Shown piece by piece: positions 31,003-39,154 of a stretch of DNA of 64,000 nt. Under the pieces are notes generated by a model. It did no database searches and was not told the DNA's origin. It saw only the letters and a program-made list of their open reading frames with translations. A program made the translations under genes and the position numbers. Every line of letters starts with the position of its first letter. Within the stretch, counting starts at the first letter, position 1. The DNA is from Selenomonas sp. F0473 (GTDB taxonomy: Bacteria; Bacillota; Negativicutes; Selenomonadales; Selenomonadaceae), in the NCBI RefSeq assembly GCF_000315545.1, contig NZ_JH992902.1, forward strand, positions 1,734,638 to 1,798,637, read 5' to 3'.

Positions 31003-31883
31003 GCGAGATGCAGCGCAGGAGTATGACGGGCTACGGGGCGGCGACGGCGGAGACGCAGGCGTACCGCATGACCGTCGAGATCAAGGCGGTCAACCAGCGG
31101 TTCCTGGAGATTACGCCGCATATGCCGCGTTCCTTCGCGGCGTGGGAGAGCGCGCTGCGCGAGACGATCCGCACACAAGTGGCGCGCGGGAAACTCGACA
31201 TCTTTGTGAATTTTGAGGATCGCAGTGAAAAGCAGTACGACGTCCGCGTCAACGAGGGGCTTGCACGCGCCTATTATGCCGCATTGGCAAAGGTCGCACG
31301 CGCGGTGGATGCGCCGCTCAATGACGGCGTGCGTATCGTCGCGGCCCGGGACGGCGTGATTGAAATCAATGAGAATGCGGACGTCTCGGGGGCGCGCGAG
31401 GTGTTCATGGGCGCCGTGCGCCGCGCACTCGACGCGTTGGATCACATGCGGCTGACGGAGGGCGCACATATCGCGGGCGACCTTTTAAAACGCATTGATC
31501 GCCTCGAGGCGCAGCGCGCACAGGTCAAAGAGATCGCGCCGCAGATTGTGGCGGACTACCGTGCGCATCTGACGGAACTGCTCGCGGAGTTCAAAGAAGT
31601 GATGCCGGACGAGACACGCATTGTGCAGGAGGCGGCGCTCTATGCCGACCGCGTCAATGTGACGGAGGAACTGGTGCGGCTCGCGAGCCATTTTGCCCAG
31701 TTCCGCGCGATTCTCGCCGAGGACGAACCGGTCGGGCGGCGGCTCGATTTTCTCCTGCAGGAGATCAACCGCGAGGTGAATACGATCGGGTCGAAGGCAA
31801 ACAACGCCGCCGCGCAGCAGCTCGTCGTCGCGATGAAGAATGAAGTCGAAAAACTGCGCGAGCAGGTACAGAATTTGGAGTGA
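30999..31883 (+). CDS. yicC: YicC-family endoribonuclease
   Basis: The YicC family has been linked to RNA decay, including small RNA turnover in E. coli. The 294 residues contain the signature SMTGYG near 8-13, [11 protein letters not shown] near 29-39 and the C-terminal [22 protein letters not shown], the most conserved block. The start ATG 30999 overlaps the dapF stop; ATG 31008 is a possible alternative. It is followed four bases on by remA. Confidence 0.93.
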   Translation: MSEMQRRSMTGYGAATAETQAYRMTVEIKAVNQRFLEITPHMPRSFAAWESALRETIRTQVARGKLDIFVNFEDRSEKQYDVRVNEGLARAYYAALAKVARAVDAPLNDGVRIVAARDGVIEINENADVSGAREVFMGAVRRALDALDHMRLTEGAHIAGDLLKRIDRLEAQRAQVKEIAPQIVADYRAHLTELLAEFKEVMPDETRIVQEAALYADRVNVTEELVRLASHFAQFRAILAEDEPVGRRLDFLLQEINREVNTIGSKANNAAAQQLVVAMKNEVEKLREQVQNLE

Positions 31884-31887
31884 GAGC

Positions 31888-32145
31888 ATGGAGATCAAAC
31901 CGATCAACATCGGTTTCGGCGACATCGTATTCGCCGGGCGCATCGTCGCTATCGTTGCGCCAACGTCCGCATCCGCCAAGCGCATGGTGCAGGACGCGCG
32001 GGATGCCGGGCGGCTCGTCGACGCGACGTACAAGCGGCGGACGCGCGCCGTCATCGTCACGGACAGCGGACACGTCGTGCTCTCGGCGCTCCAGCCGGAG
32101 ACGATCGCGAACCGTGTGGGCGGCGTGAAGGAGGATGCGGAATGA
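31888..32145 (+). CDS. remA: RemA / DUF370 regulatory protein
   Basis: In Bacillus, RemA is a DNA-binding activator of matrix genes and forms ring-shaped oligomers. The 85-residue product has [19 protein letters not shown] near 6-24 and an Arg-rich strand [18 protein letters not shown], typical of the family. The ATG follows GAGTGAGAGC, a modest ribosome binding site, so coupling to yicC is likely. Its stop overlaps gmk by ATGA. A role in biofilm here is inference only. Confidence 0.9.
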   Translation: MEIKPINIGFGDIVFAGRIVAIVAPTSASAKRMVQDARDAGRLVDATYKRRTRAVIVTDSGHVVLSALQPETIANRVGGVKEDAE

Positions 32146-32741
32146 AAAAAGGCCTGCTCATCGTGATCTCGGGCGCTTCGGGCACGGGGAAGGGGACGGT
32201 CTGCAAGGAACTGCTCTCCCGCGAACCGGACATCGCGTTTTCTGTCTCCGCAACCTCGCGTGCACCGCGGGACGGCGAGGCGGAAGGGCGCGAGTATTAC
32301 TTCCGTACGCGCGCGGCGTTCGAGGAAATGATCGCGGCGGGCGCGTTCCTCGAGTATGCGGACGTCTACGGCAACTATTACGGCACGCCGCTTGCGCCCA
32401 TCCAGGAGCGGCGCGCGGCCGGCGAGGATATCCTCCTCGAAATCGATACGCAGGGAGCGCTGAACGTGATGGAGCGATGCCCGGACGGCACGTTCATCTT
32501 CCTCCTGCCGCCGTCCTTTGAGGAACTGCGCCGCCGCATCACGAGGCGCGGGACCGAGACCGAGGAGGAACTTATGTGCCGCTTGCATGCCGCGCAGGAC
32601 GAGATACGGCTCGGGAAAAAGTACCGCTATGCCGTTGTCAACGATACGGTGGCTGCGGCCGTGGAGCGCATCCGCACGATCCTCGCGGCGGAGCGGTTCC
32701 GCGCGGATATGAACCCGGCACAGTTTGAACGAGTGAGCTAA
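32142..32741 (+). CDS. gmk: Guanylate kinase
   Basis: The enzyme phosphorylates GMP to GDP. The 199-residue protein has the P-loop [11 protein letters not shown] near 10-20 and the GMP-binding [19 protein letters not shown] near 36-54. It starts within the remA stop (ATGA). The order remA-gmk-rpoZ-coaBC is the Firmicute standard. Confidence 0.96.
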   Translation: MKKGLLIVISGASGTGKGTVCKELLSREPDIAFSVSATSRAPRDGEAEGREYYFRTRAAFEEMIAAGAFLEYADVYGNYYGTPLAPIQERRAAGEDILLEIDTQGALNVMERCPDGTFIFLLPPSFEELRRRITRRGTETEEELMCRLHAAQDEIRLGKKYRYAVVNDTVAAAVERIRTILAAERFRADMNPAQFERVS

Positions 32742-32758
32742 GAAACGAGGTACGAACA

Positions 32759-32989
32759 ATGAAAACGAATGCGGAAATCGGCATGGTCAACCCCTCTACG
32801 GACGAACTGCTGACGAAGGTGGACAGCCGTTATGGCATGGTTGTGCTCGCCGCGAAACGCACGCGCCAGATCCTAGAGGGCGATCCTGTGAAGTCCGAGC
32901 TGGCGCGCTCGACGAAAAACGTCACAAACGCGTTTGAGGAGATTGCCGAGGGCAAAATCAGCTACGACCTCTATAAGGAGAGCATCTGA
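32759..32989 (+). CDS. rpoZ: RNA polymerase omega subunit
   Basis: Omega helps fold and hold the beta-prime subunit. The 76 residues contain [19 protein letters not shown] near 20-38 and a helical [12 protein letters not shown] near 58-69, the family core. The gene lies 17 bases after gmk and two bases before coaBC. Confidence 0.94.
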   Translation: MKTNAEIGMVNPSTDELLTKVDSRYGMVVLAAKRTRQILEGDPVKSELARSTKNVTNAFEEIAEGKISYDLYKESI

Positions 32990-32991
32990 CA

Positions 32992-34200
32992 ATGGGAACT
33001 CTTGCGGGACGACGGATTGTTCTCGGCGTCACGGGCGGCATCGCCGCGTATAAGGCGGTCGAGATCGCAAGCAGACTGAAAAAATCGGGCGCCGAAGTCC
33101 ACGTCGTTATGACGCGGGCGGCGGCGTCCTTTGTCGCGCCGCTGACGTTCCGCGAGATCACGGGCCGGGCGGTCGCGACAAGCATGTGGGCGGAGGTTCC
33201 CGCGCATCACGTCGAACATATCGCGCTCGCGGAGATGGCAGACCTTGTGCTCGTCGCGCCTGCAACGGCGAACTTCATCGCAAAGGCGGCGGCGGGCATC
33301 GCCGACGACCTCCTGACGACAACTGTCCTCGCAACGCGCGCGCCGCTCTATATCGCACCTGCGATGAATACGGGCATGTGGGAGAATCCCGCCACACGGG
33401 AAAACGTCGCGCGTCTGCGTGACCGCGGCGCCCGGATCATCCCGCCCGCCGAGGGGCCGCTTGCGTGCGGAACGACGGGGGCGGGACGTCTGCCCGAGCC
33501 GGAGGAAATCGCCGCGGTGATCGAGCGTCACTTTGCATCGGCAGAGCGCCTTGTGGGACGGCGCATCATCGTGACCGCGGGCGGCACGGAGGAGGCGCTC
33601 GACCCCGTGCGCTACCTCGGCAACCGCTCCACGGGACGCATGGGCTATGCCGTCGCGGCGGAGGCGGCGCGGCGCGGTGCGGAGGTCATTCTCATCTCCG
33701 CCCCCACGCATTTTGATACCCCCGCGGGCGTGCGCCGCGTGAACGTGCGGAGCGCGCGGGAGATGTACGCCGCGGTCATGGCGGAGTACGAGAACGCGGA
33801 CGCCGTCGTCAAGGCGGCGGCGGTCGCCGACTACCGCCCCGCAGAGGTCGCCCCGCAGAAGATCAAGAAATCGGACGGGGAACTCACGATCACCCTTACG
33901 CGCAACCCCGACATCTTGTTCGAACTGGGCCGGAAAAAGACGCGTCAGGTACTCGTCGGTTTTGCGGCCGAGACGGAGAATGTCGAGACATACGCACAGG
34001 GAAAACTCACGAAGAAAAACCTCGATTTCATCGTTGCGAACAACGTTGCCGAAAAGGACGCGGGTTTTAGTGTTGGAACAAACCGCGTCAAAATATTTTT
34101 CAAGGGCGGCAGAGTCGAGGAGCACCCTCTCATGGCAAAGTCGGAACTCGCAGGGATCATCCTCGACCGACTGGCAGAAGCATTCAAGCAAAAAACGTAG
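32992..34200 (+). CDS. coaBC: Bifunctional CoaBC (phosphopantothenoylcysteine synthase/decarboxylase)
   Basis: This enzyme joins cysteine to phosphopantothenate and decarboxylates the product on the way to coenzyme A. The 402 residues have an N-terminal FMN-dependent CoaC part: GVTGGIAAYK near 12-21, the active His in HHVEHIAL near 72-79, PAMNTGMW at 123-130 and Cys159 in ACGTTGAG. The C-terminal CoaB part begins near 185, with GNRSTGRMGYAVA and AAVADYRP. It ends the dapF operon; priA, common next to it elsewhere, is replaced by ogt. Confidence 0.96.
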   Translation: MGTLAGRRIVLGVTGGIAAYKAVEIASRLKKSGAEVHVVMTRAAASFVAPLTFREITGRAVATSMWAEVPAHHVEHIALAEMADLVLVAPATANFIAKAAAGIADDLLTTTVLATRAPLYIAPAMNTGMWENPATRENVARLRDRGARIIPPAEGPLACGTTGAGRLPEPEEIAAVIERHFASAERLVGRRIIVTAGGTEEALDPVRYLGNRSTGRMGYAVAAEAARRGAEVILISAPTHFDTPAGVRRVNVRSAREMYAAVMAEYENADAVVKAAAVADYRPAEVAPQKIKKSDGELTITLTRNPDILFELGRKKTRQVLVGFAAETENVETYAQGKLTKKNLDFIVANNVAEKDAGFSVGTNRVKIFFKGGRVEEHPLMAKSELAGIILDRLAEAFKQKT

Positions 34201-34306
34201 GCTTAGTTGATTTCCCATAGAAGATATGCCGCGCCGCAAAGAGCAGGCGAGTGCGGCAGTGCCTTCCTATGGGGGGTGCACAACAAGTTCTTCGGGAGGT
34301 GGCAGG

Positions 34307-34843
34307 ATGACTTATACGGCACATTACGCATCCCCGCTCGGGGATATCTTGATCGCCGAACGCGGCGGTGCGCTGATCGGCCTCTGGATCGCGGGGCAGG
34401 ACTGCGCGTCCGACCTGCGCGGCGAGACCGTAGAAGAACGCGAGACGCCGCTCCTCCGAGAGACGAGGGCGTGGCTTTCGCGGTACTTCGCAGGGGAACA
34501 GCCCGCGATAGAGGAGCTGCCGCTCGCCCCGCGCGGGAGCACGTTCCGGCAGCGCGTGTGGAAATTGCTCTGCCGGATTCCCTACGGCGCGACCACGACG
34601 TACGGTGCGCTCGCGCGGAAGGTCGCTGCCGAGACGGGCAAGTCCCGCATGTCCGCACAGGCTGTCGGCGGCGCCGTCGGGCACAACCCCATTTCCATCA
34701 TCATCCCCTGCCACCGCGTCGTCGGCGCGGGCGGCAGTCTCACCGGCTACGGCGGCGGGCTCCCGATGAAGATCGCGCTGCTCGAACACGAGGGCGTCGA
34801 TATGAGCGCGTTCTTTGTGCCGAAACACGGGACGAAACTCTGA
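34307..34843 (+). CDS. ogt: Methylated-DNA--protein-cysteine methyltransferase
   Basis: This suicide enzyme moves methyl groups from O6-methylguanine to its own cysteine. The 178 residues carry the active-site PCHRVVG with Cys135 at 134-140 and the helix region FRQRVWKLLCRIPYGATTTYG near 80-100. I chose ATG 34307 because GGGAGGTGGCAGG lies just before it; an ORF extension to 34226 has no family match. A 106-base gap separates it from coaBC. Confidence 0.94.
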   Translation: MTYTAHYASPLGDILIAERGGALIGLWIAGQDCASDLRGETVEERETPLLRETRAWLSRYFAGEQPAIEELPLAPRGSTFRQRVWKLLCRIPYGATTTYGALARKVAAETGKSRMSAQAVGGAVGHNPISIIIPCHRVVGAGGSLTGYGGGLPMKIALLEHEGVDMSAFFVPKHGTKL

Positions 34844-34859
34844 TACAGTGAAACGCATA

Positions 34860-34908
34860 GAAAAAGAACCTGATGAATTAGCGCAGATAGTTGATTCATC
34901 AGGTTCTT
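34860..34908 (-). terminator. Terminator of the DUF4143 ATPase gene
   Basis: Fifteen-base perfect arms, AAGAACCTGATGAAT (34864-34878) and its complement (34894-34908), flank a 15-base loop. On the minus strand the stem is followed by TTTTT, so it ends the ATPase transcript. On the plus strand no T-run follows, but the hairpin may still help to end ogt. Confidence 0.8.
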
Positions 34909-34912
34909 ATCG

Positions 34913-36385
34913 TTAGGAGATGTAGTGATAACCGTGCCGCTCGGCATTGCCGAGCAGATAGAGAAAGGCAAATGCCGGAATACGAAGGAGGATTGTTCTT
35001 GTTTTCGTCATTTGTAGACCTAGATCATCTGCCGCCTTTGTAATGACAATGGCAGCCGACGCCTCGTTTGCCAGTACGCTGACGGCGTTGTCATCCGAGA
35101 TGGTCGTATTTTCACGATATTTTACCTCGATGAGTATTTTTTTCGCCATCGGATAGTCAATGACAATATCGACTTCTTTGTTCTTCGTTCCGCCGCGAAA
35201 ATAACCGATGGAGGTGACATATCGATAGTAGAATGCGGCGACGTGTTTGTAGACGGCTGTTTCGACGATTTTCCCCATCTGAATCGGATCGGTGAGCAGA
35301 GTATCGTCCATGAGGACGGCGTTTCTGATGGCGGCGTCGGCGATGTAGATTTTGGGGCGCGCTTTGAGAACGCGCTTGCCCGCCATGTCGATGGGCCAGC
35401 TCCGATAGATGAGATTGGCGCTCTCCAGAAACCGGATGTAGTTCTCTACGGTGGGGCGGGAGACGCCGCTCAGCTCTTTTGAGAGCGCATCGACGGAGAC
35501 AATCTCTGAAGATACGCTGCAAAGGTAGAGGAAGATGCGCTCCAGCTCCGTGATGTTGCGGATGGCGTAGAGCGAGGGAAGGTCGCGCTTGAGCACTTTG
35601 TCGACGACATCCTCCCGCATGATTTGCTGTGCGAGAATGTCGTTACTTGCAAGTGCAAGTTCAGGAAATCCGCCCACTTGCAGGTAGCGGGTAAAATGCT
35701 GTTGCACCTTGGATAACTGGAGCATGATTTTGGTCTGCTGCGGACGCCGCATATAGGGCAGGTCGGTCGCTTTGAGGTTCTCCGGCAGCTGCGGGCGGTC
35801 AAGTGATAGGAGGTTGCAATATTCATAGAATGACAGCGTCGGGACGGGGATTACCGACCAACGGCCGACGCCGCTCTCTTGATTGCCCTTCATCAGCGCG
35901 GGGCTTGCAGACCCCGTTGCGACAACCTGTATCTCCGGTGTGCTGTCATAGATGACCTTGAGCCATTTATCCCAGTCCCGAACGTATTGAATTTCATCAA
36001 AAAAATAGTAAACATCATGATCAACATAAATGTTTTCATGATAGCAGTCGAGGATTTCTTGAAAGTCGCTGAGTTTCAGCATTGGGTGATCCATCGAGAT
36101 AAAGAGAATTCGCTGTGGAGAAACGCCGCGCGCGAGTAGCGCCTCGATTAACTGATATTGAATGGTGGTCTTGCCGACACGACGCATACCGCTGAGGACG
36201 AGGATGCGGCGCATCTCTGTTTCCGCTAAACGAGCCATTGTCTCGTAGAAAGCAAAGCGCTTATAATGCTTTGTCAGAGCGGGGGGGGGACCGTACCGGT
36301 TTTCCACCAAGGATTGTAGCCTATAAGTACCTTTAGGATGTTTTCCTTGTTGATGATGGACATTCTGCGTCACCTGCCTTTGCAA
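34913..36385 (-). CDS. AAA_14/DUF4143-family ATPase with nuclease-like C-terminus
   Basis: Up to 490 residues, with Walker A GMRRVGKTT at 66-74 and Walker B YYFFDEIQYV with Asp130-Glu131, then a winged-helix-like region and the DUF4143 domain. The C-terminal part has NKEVDIVIDY and ILIEVKYRE, which resembles the D-ExK core of PD-(D/E)XK nucleases and is common in this family. The true function is unknown; such ATPases are often variable accessory genes. The first 40 residues may not be coding: an internal Met is at 50. A promoter and a long palindrome lie directly upstream. Base use is more AT-rich than ogt. Confidence 0.85.
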   Translation of the reverse strand: MQRQVTQNVHHQQGKHPKGTYRLQSLVENRYGPPPALTKHYKRFAFYETMARLAETEMRRILVLSGMRRVGKTTIQYQLIEALLARGVSPQRILFISMDHPMLKLSDFQEILDCYHENIYVDHDVYYFFDEIQYVRDWDKWLKVIYDSTPEIQVVATGSASPALMKGNQESGVGRWSVIPVPTLSFYEYCNLLSLDRPQLPENLKATDLPYMRRPQQTKIMLQLSKVQQHFTRYLQVGGFPELALASNDILAQQIMREDVVDKVLKRDLPSLYAIRNITELERIFLYLCSVSSEIVSVDALSKELSGVSRPTVENYIRFLESANLIYRSWPIDMAGKRVLKARPKIYIADAAIRNAVLMDDTLLTDPIQMGKIVETAVYKHVAAFYYRYVTSIGYFRGGTKNKEVDIVIDYPMAKKILIEVKYRENTTISDDNAVSVLANEASAAIVITKAADDLGLQMTKTRTILLRIPAFAFLYLLGNAERHGYHYIS

Positions 36386-36387
36386 TA

Positions 36388-36416
36388 ATTATAACTATAC
36401 TTTACAATTTTGTCTA
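36388..36416 (-). promoter_or_regulatory. Promoter of the DUF4143 ATPase gene
   Basis: Read on the minus strand, TAGACA (36411-36416) is 17 bases from TATAAT (36388-36393). The -10 box ends at the edge of one arm of the palindrome at 36393-36436, and the other arm lies just upstream of -35, so a bound repressor would block the promoter. Confidence 0.65.
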
Positions 36417-36436
36417 TAAAAATGTAAAGTATAGTT
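36393..36436. repeat. 14-base inverted repeat, operator candidate
   Basis: Arms AACTATACTTTACA (36393-36406) and TGTAAAGTATAGTT (36423-36436) are perfect complements around 16 bases that contain the ATPase -35 box. The GC content is very low. It is too AT-rich and has no T-run, so it does not look like a terminator. Confidence 0.75.
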
Positions 36437-36473
36437 TGTATCTTTGTGTTAAAATGGGGGACAGCAAAAAAAT

Positions 36474-36496
36474 ACGCTCCGGTATTATGGGAGCGT
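36474..36496 (-). terminator. Terminator of the RelB-type antitoxin gene
   Basis: Seven-base arms ACGCTCC and GGAGCGT around a nine-base loop are followed, on the minus strand, by ATTTTTTT. It lies just after the antitoxin stop and between two minus-strand genes. Confidence 0.75.
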
Positions 36497-36504
36497 GCTT
36501 CCTC

Positions 36505-36729
36505 CTACACTTGGCGAAGACGGTTGTCTACTTCTTCATCACTCATGGTGTCGAGCGTGCGCGGCGCTTTTGGGAGCGTCAGAGAGAACGGAATACCGTT
36601 TCGCTCGATGATCTGACGGTACAGCGCATTGATGACGACGGATACGGGAATACCGAGGCTGCGGAGAATATCCTCCGCCTCCTTTTTCACATCGTATTCG
36701 ACGCGTGCGCTGACTGTTGCGTCCTTCAT
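36505..36729 (-). CDS. RelB/DinJ-family antitoxin, apparently without toxin
   Basis: The 74-residue product begins MKDATVSARVEYDVKKEAED, then has a ribbon-helix-helix region SLGIPVSVVINALYRQII and the tail RNGIPFSLTLP, all typical of RelB/DinJ antitoxins, which bind DNA and neutralise an mRNA-cutting toxin. I chose the ATG at 36729 because AAAGGCGGTGG is upstream; an ORF extension to 36879 is unlikely. A terminator follows directly, so no RelE/YafQ toxin is co-transcribed. It may be a solitary or decayed system. Confidence 0.8.
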   Translation of the reverse strand: MKDATVSARVEYDVKKEAEDILRSLGIPVSVVINALYRQIIERNGIPFSLTLPKAPRTLDTMSDEEVDNRLRQV

Positions 36730-36751
36730 GAGACCACCGCCTTTCACTGTG

Positions 36752-36780
36752 ATTGTATTACGACGTCCTGCGAATTGCAA
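36752..36780 (-). promoter_or_regulatory. Promoter of the antitoxin gene
   Basis: On the minus strand TTGCAA (36775-36780) is spaced 17 bases from TACAAT (36752-36757), 22 bases before the ATG. Short arms ATTGTAT and ATACAAT (36752-36758, 36792-36798) span the divergent region and could be an operator. Confidence 0.65.
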
Positions 36781-36812
36781 GACTATATCATATACAATGG
36801 CCTTGTGGTAAA

Positions 36813-37028
36813 ATGATATACGGACAGAAGGGATATGATATTTTGGACACACGGGAGTCTGAGAAAATGCGGGCGTCATATCGTCTTATGAACAAGCTTG
36901 AAAAAGGAAAACAATCCGGCGAGGAGCGAGGTTGGCTGACTTTAGAGGAGATCGAGGAGCGGCTTGGCGCTGCCAAACATAAGGAGTACGGTCATGGAGC
37001 AAATCTGCCTTGTTCAGCACTGCTATGA
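36813..37028 (+). CDS. Small hypothetical protein, antitoxin-tail-like
   Basis: A 71-residue frame divergent from the antitoxin. The stretch LMNKLEKGKQSGEERGWLT followed by LEEIEERLG resembles the C-terminal part of PHD or RelB-like antitoxins, but the DNA-binding half is missing. The ribosome binding site is weak. Its last 35 bases overlap the next gene, whose ATG (36994) and AAGGAG lie inside it, so the true extent is unsure. It may be a remnant. Confidence 0.45.
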   Translation: MIYGQKGYDILDTRESEKMRASYRLMNKLEKGKQSGEERGWLTLEEIEERLGAAKHKEYGHGANLPCSALL

Positions 37029-37596
37029 GGTTGCTGACTTCGATGAAGTGAAATATATCGGCGCGTATTCTTCCGAAAAGAGGGCGAAGGAGGCTGTCGA
37101 GCGGCTTATGCACCTCAGCGGCTTTAAGGAGTTTTCACGAGAGCATTTTTCTCTGGAAATTTATCGGTTAAATGAAGATGCCGATTGGAAAGGAGGATTT
37201 TATCACGCAGTCGATGGGGGCGACGAATACGACGAGCGTGAAATTTGGTACGAATCGCAGACGCAGGGAGCGCCACACCGCACATTACAGAGAACGAACA
37301 GCGGGGGAGATGCGGATGCACGTTATGTTTACATCTTAGAGCATGTATATCGTGTGAGGTCGTTTGCTGAAGAGAAACTTATCGGTGTTTATGATTCGAG
37401 CGCGGCGGCAGAGGAGGCCGTTATGCGCTTTGATCATCTGCCGGGCTTTTGTTATCATCCGCGGGCGTGCTTTCATATCATGCCCTACGGCATCAATCAG
37501 ACGCATTGGACGGAGGGCTTTGCGGATATCAAAGTGCCGACTCTAAAAGAAAAAACGTGGGGCGTAGACCTTCCCGCATGGCTTTATGTTGGATAG
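36994..37596 (+). CDS. Hypothetical protein with two DUF7336-like repeats
   Basis: The 200-residue protein holds one module twice. Copy one is near residues 5-68 (YEVADFDEVKYIGAYSSEKR, then AKEAVERLMHLSGF) and copy two near 115-178 (YRVRSFAEEKLIGVYDSSAA, then AEEAVMRFDHLPGF). Each ends in a Trp-x-x-GF motif. This pattern fits the DUF7336 family, of unknown function, which I name from memory only. The ATG follows AAGGAG at 36981-36986. There is no signal peptide. It may belong with the small upstream frame. Confidence 0.75.
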   Translation: MEQICLVQHCYEVADFDEVKYIGAYSSEKRAKEAVERLMHLSGFKEFSREHFSLEIYRLNEDADWKGGFYHAVDGGDEYDEREIWYESQTQGAPHRTLQRTNSGGDADARYVYILEHVYRVRSFAEEKLIGVYDSSAAAEEAVMRFDHLPGFCYHPRACFHIMPYGINQTHWTEGFADIKVPTLKEKTWGVDLPAWLYVG

Positions 37597-37680
37597 AAAG
37601 AGCTTTACATGAGATGCTGTGATGAGATTTATGTTGAGAGGTGTATGGGGAGAGAAAAGATTGTTGTTGAAGGGCGTCCT

Positions 37681-38862
37681 ATGATTATGATATCAATGCG
37701 CATCTTTTTTATGCTGTTCGCCGTGAGTATGTCGCTTTTTACTGTGCAGAAATGTGATGCTACACAAAGGTTCTCGGGCAGTATTTTTTTACAGGATAAT
37801 TTAGAGCCGAATTTTGTGGTCATCAATCCGAACCGTGTCACCGATGAGGTGAAGATCGATCTGTCACAGGCAATACCGCGTGGATACCGGATAGGGAGTT
37901 CCGTTCTCACAGAGTCCGGGATTTATTTTCTCGTGAAGTTGGATTATAATTGTTGTCTCGCAGAGTCGAAAGCCGAGTTAAAAAAGGTGAGGCCGCATCT
38001 TTTCCATCTGACGGAGGAGGGGATCGCAGAAATTCCTATTGATTGGCCGGACCAGGAGCTTGAGTTATACCCGTGGGATCTTTATGAATTTGATGATAAA
38101 TTCTACATTACGTTCGCCGGGAATGAGATTCCTCTTGTCCCAAAGGATCGATGGCCTTCCGATCGTATTTATATAATCCCTAAGACCGGCGGCAAGGCAA
38201 GAGAACTTTATACAAAATGCAGGCTTAAGAATTTTGGAGAACCGTCGCAGCGTGACAGCCAGCCGATCGAGTATGGCGACGGTGTGATATGTGTACGCAG
38301 TGAGGATTTGGCCGTCGTGTTCGTTCATGATGAGGAGGAAAAGAAATTATTTTCGCTGCCTGTCGGGACGACATATTTGCTGAAAGGATGGTATGAAGAG
38401 GGGAAGAGCCTGTTGTTATGGAGTGAGTCACCAAACGTCAGCCTCGTTGTCGATCTACGAGGGAACGTCCTGCAGGAATGGTACCATGGATACGGCAGTA
38501 CATGCTGTTGGAATATATATGGGACCACGGAAGGCGGCATATTGTTTCGCCGGTCGTCAACCTCTACACTCAAAGAGAATGATCGTTGGCCGAAGTTTGG
38601 AAATCATGATTTTTTCTGTACGGAGAGTGTAAAGCAGGATGAATTTGGGATCTATGACACACGGACGGGAGATGTTATTCCACTGGTTCATCATAAGGGA
38701 GATGAACATTATTCTGGTTGTTGGCCTAAAATAAGCTATAAAAAAGTACAATTTGAACGCCTTGCAGTGGCGGCACGGGAGAGCGGGGAACTGTCACTGC
38801 CACTGACAGAATGCGCTATCAGTGCAACCGGCTCTGCCGTGTCCTTCGATGATGCCTCATGA
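37681..38862 (+). CDS. Exported hypothetical protein, possible beta-propeller
   Basis: The 393-residue product starts MIMISMRIFFMLFAVSMSLF, a likely signal peptide ending near residue 24-27, so it is probably exported. The rest is rich in beta-type stretches with recurring aromatic and Gly/Asp turns (ESGIYFLVK, DDKFYITFAG, DRIYIIPKTGGKA), which could fold as a propeller; this is inference. No family was recognised. I chose ATG 37681, though ATG 37609 gives 24 more residues before the hydrophobic stretch. Base use is AT-rich, like its neighbours to the left. Confidence 0.65.
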   Translation: MIMISMRIFFMLFAVSMSLFTVQKCDATQRFSGSIFLQDNLEPNFVVINPNRVTDEVKIDLSQAIPRGYRIGSSVLTESGIYFLVKLDYNCCLAESKAELKKVRPHLFHLTEEGIAEIPIDWPDQELELYPWDLYEFDDKFYITFAGNEIPLVPKDRWPSDRIYIIPKTGGKARELYTKCRLKNFGEPSQRDSQPIEYGDGVICVRSEDLAVVFVHDEEEKKLFSLPVGTTYLLKGWYEEGKSLLLWSESPNVSLVVDLRGNVLQEWYHGYGSTCCWNIYGTTEGGILFRRSSTSTLKENDRWPKFGNHDFFCTESVKQDEFGIYDTRTGDVIPLVHHKGDEHYSGCWPKISYKKVQFERLAVAARESGELSLPLTECAISATGSAVSFDDAS

Positions 38863-38899
38863 GTGAAGTCAAAGCATATAAAAATCTCCCGCCCGCCCC

Positions 38900-38928
38900 T
38901 TGACAATATCCTGCACTTTCGTTACAAT
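38900..38928 (+). promoter_or_regulatory. Promoter of the SAM riboswitch-metK unit
   Basis: A perfect TTGACA (38900-38905) is 17 bases from TACAAT (38923-38928), starting transcription about 16 bases before the riboswitch. Confidence 0.85.
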
Positions 38929-38950
38929 GCGACGTATAGAAGAGAATATA

Positions 38951-39054
38951 CCTCATCCAGAGCAGCGGAGGGACCGGCCCGATGAAGCTGCGGCAACCAT
39001 GACGTTTCGGTCAACGGTGCCAATTCCTTTAGGCGGAGCAGCCTATGAGATGAG
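38951..39054 (+). promoter_or_regulatory. SAM-I (S-box) riboswitch aptamer
   Basis: Hallmark strings are present in order: AGAGCAGCGGAGGGACCGGC near 38959-38978, CCGATGAAGC, GGCAACC, then GGTGCCAATTCC near 39017-39028. The P1 helix pairs CTCATC (38952-38957) with GATGAG (39049-39054). Such aptamers bind S-adenosylmethionine and switch off downstream genes, here metK. Confidence 0.95.
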
Positions 39055-39064
39055 CGCGGCGGAC

Positions 39065-39096
39065 AGCCTCCCTTATCTCAAGGGGAGGCTTTTCTT
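39065..39096 (+). terminator. Riboswitch expression-platform terminator
   Basis: AGCCTCCC (39065-39072) pairs with GGGGAGGCT (39082-39090), followed by TTTTCTT. It lies ten bases after P1, so SAM binding should favour termination before metK. Confidence 0.9.
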
Positions 39097-39154
39097 ATGG
39101 AAACGAGGTCGTATTTTTGAAAGGTATTTTTCATCAACTAGGGGAGGTTTTGAT

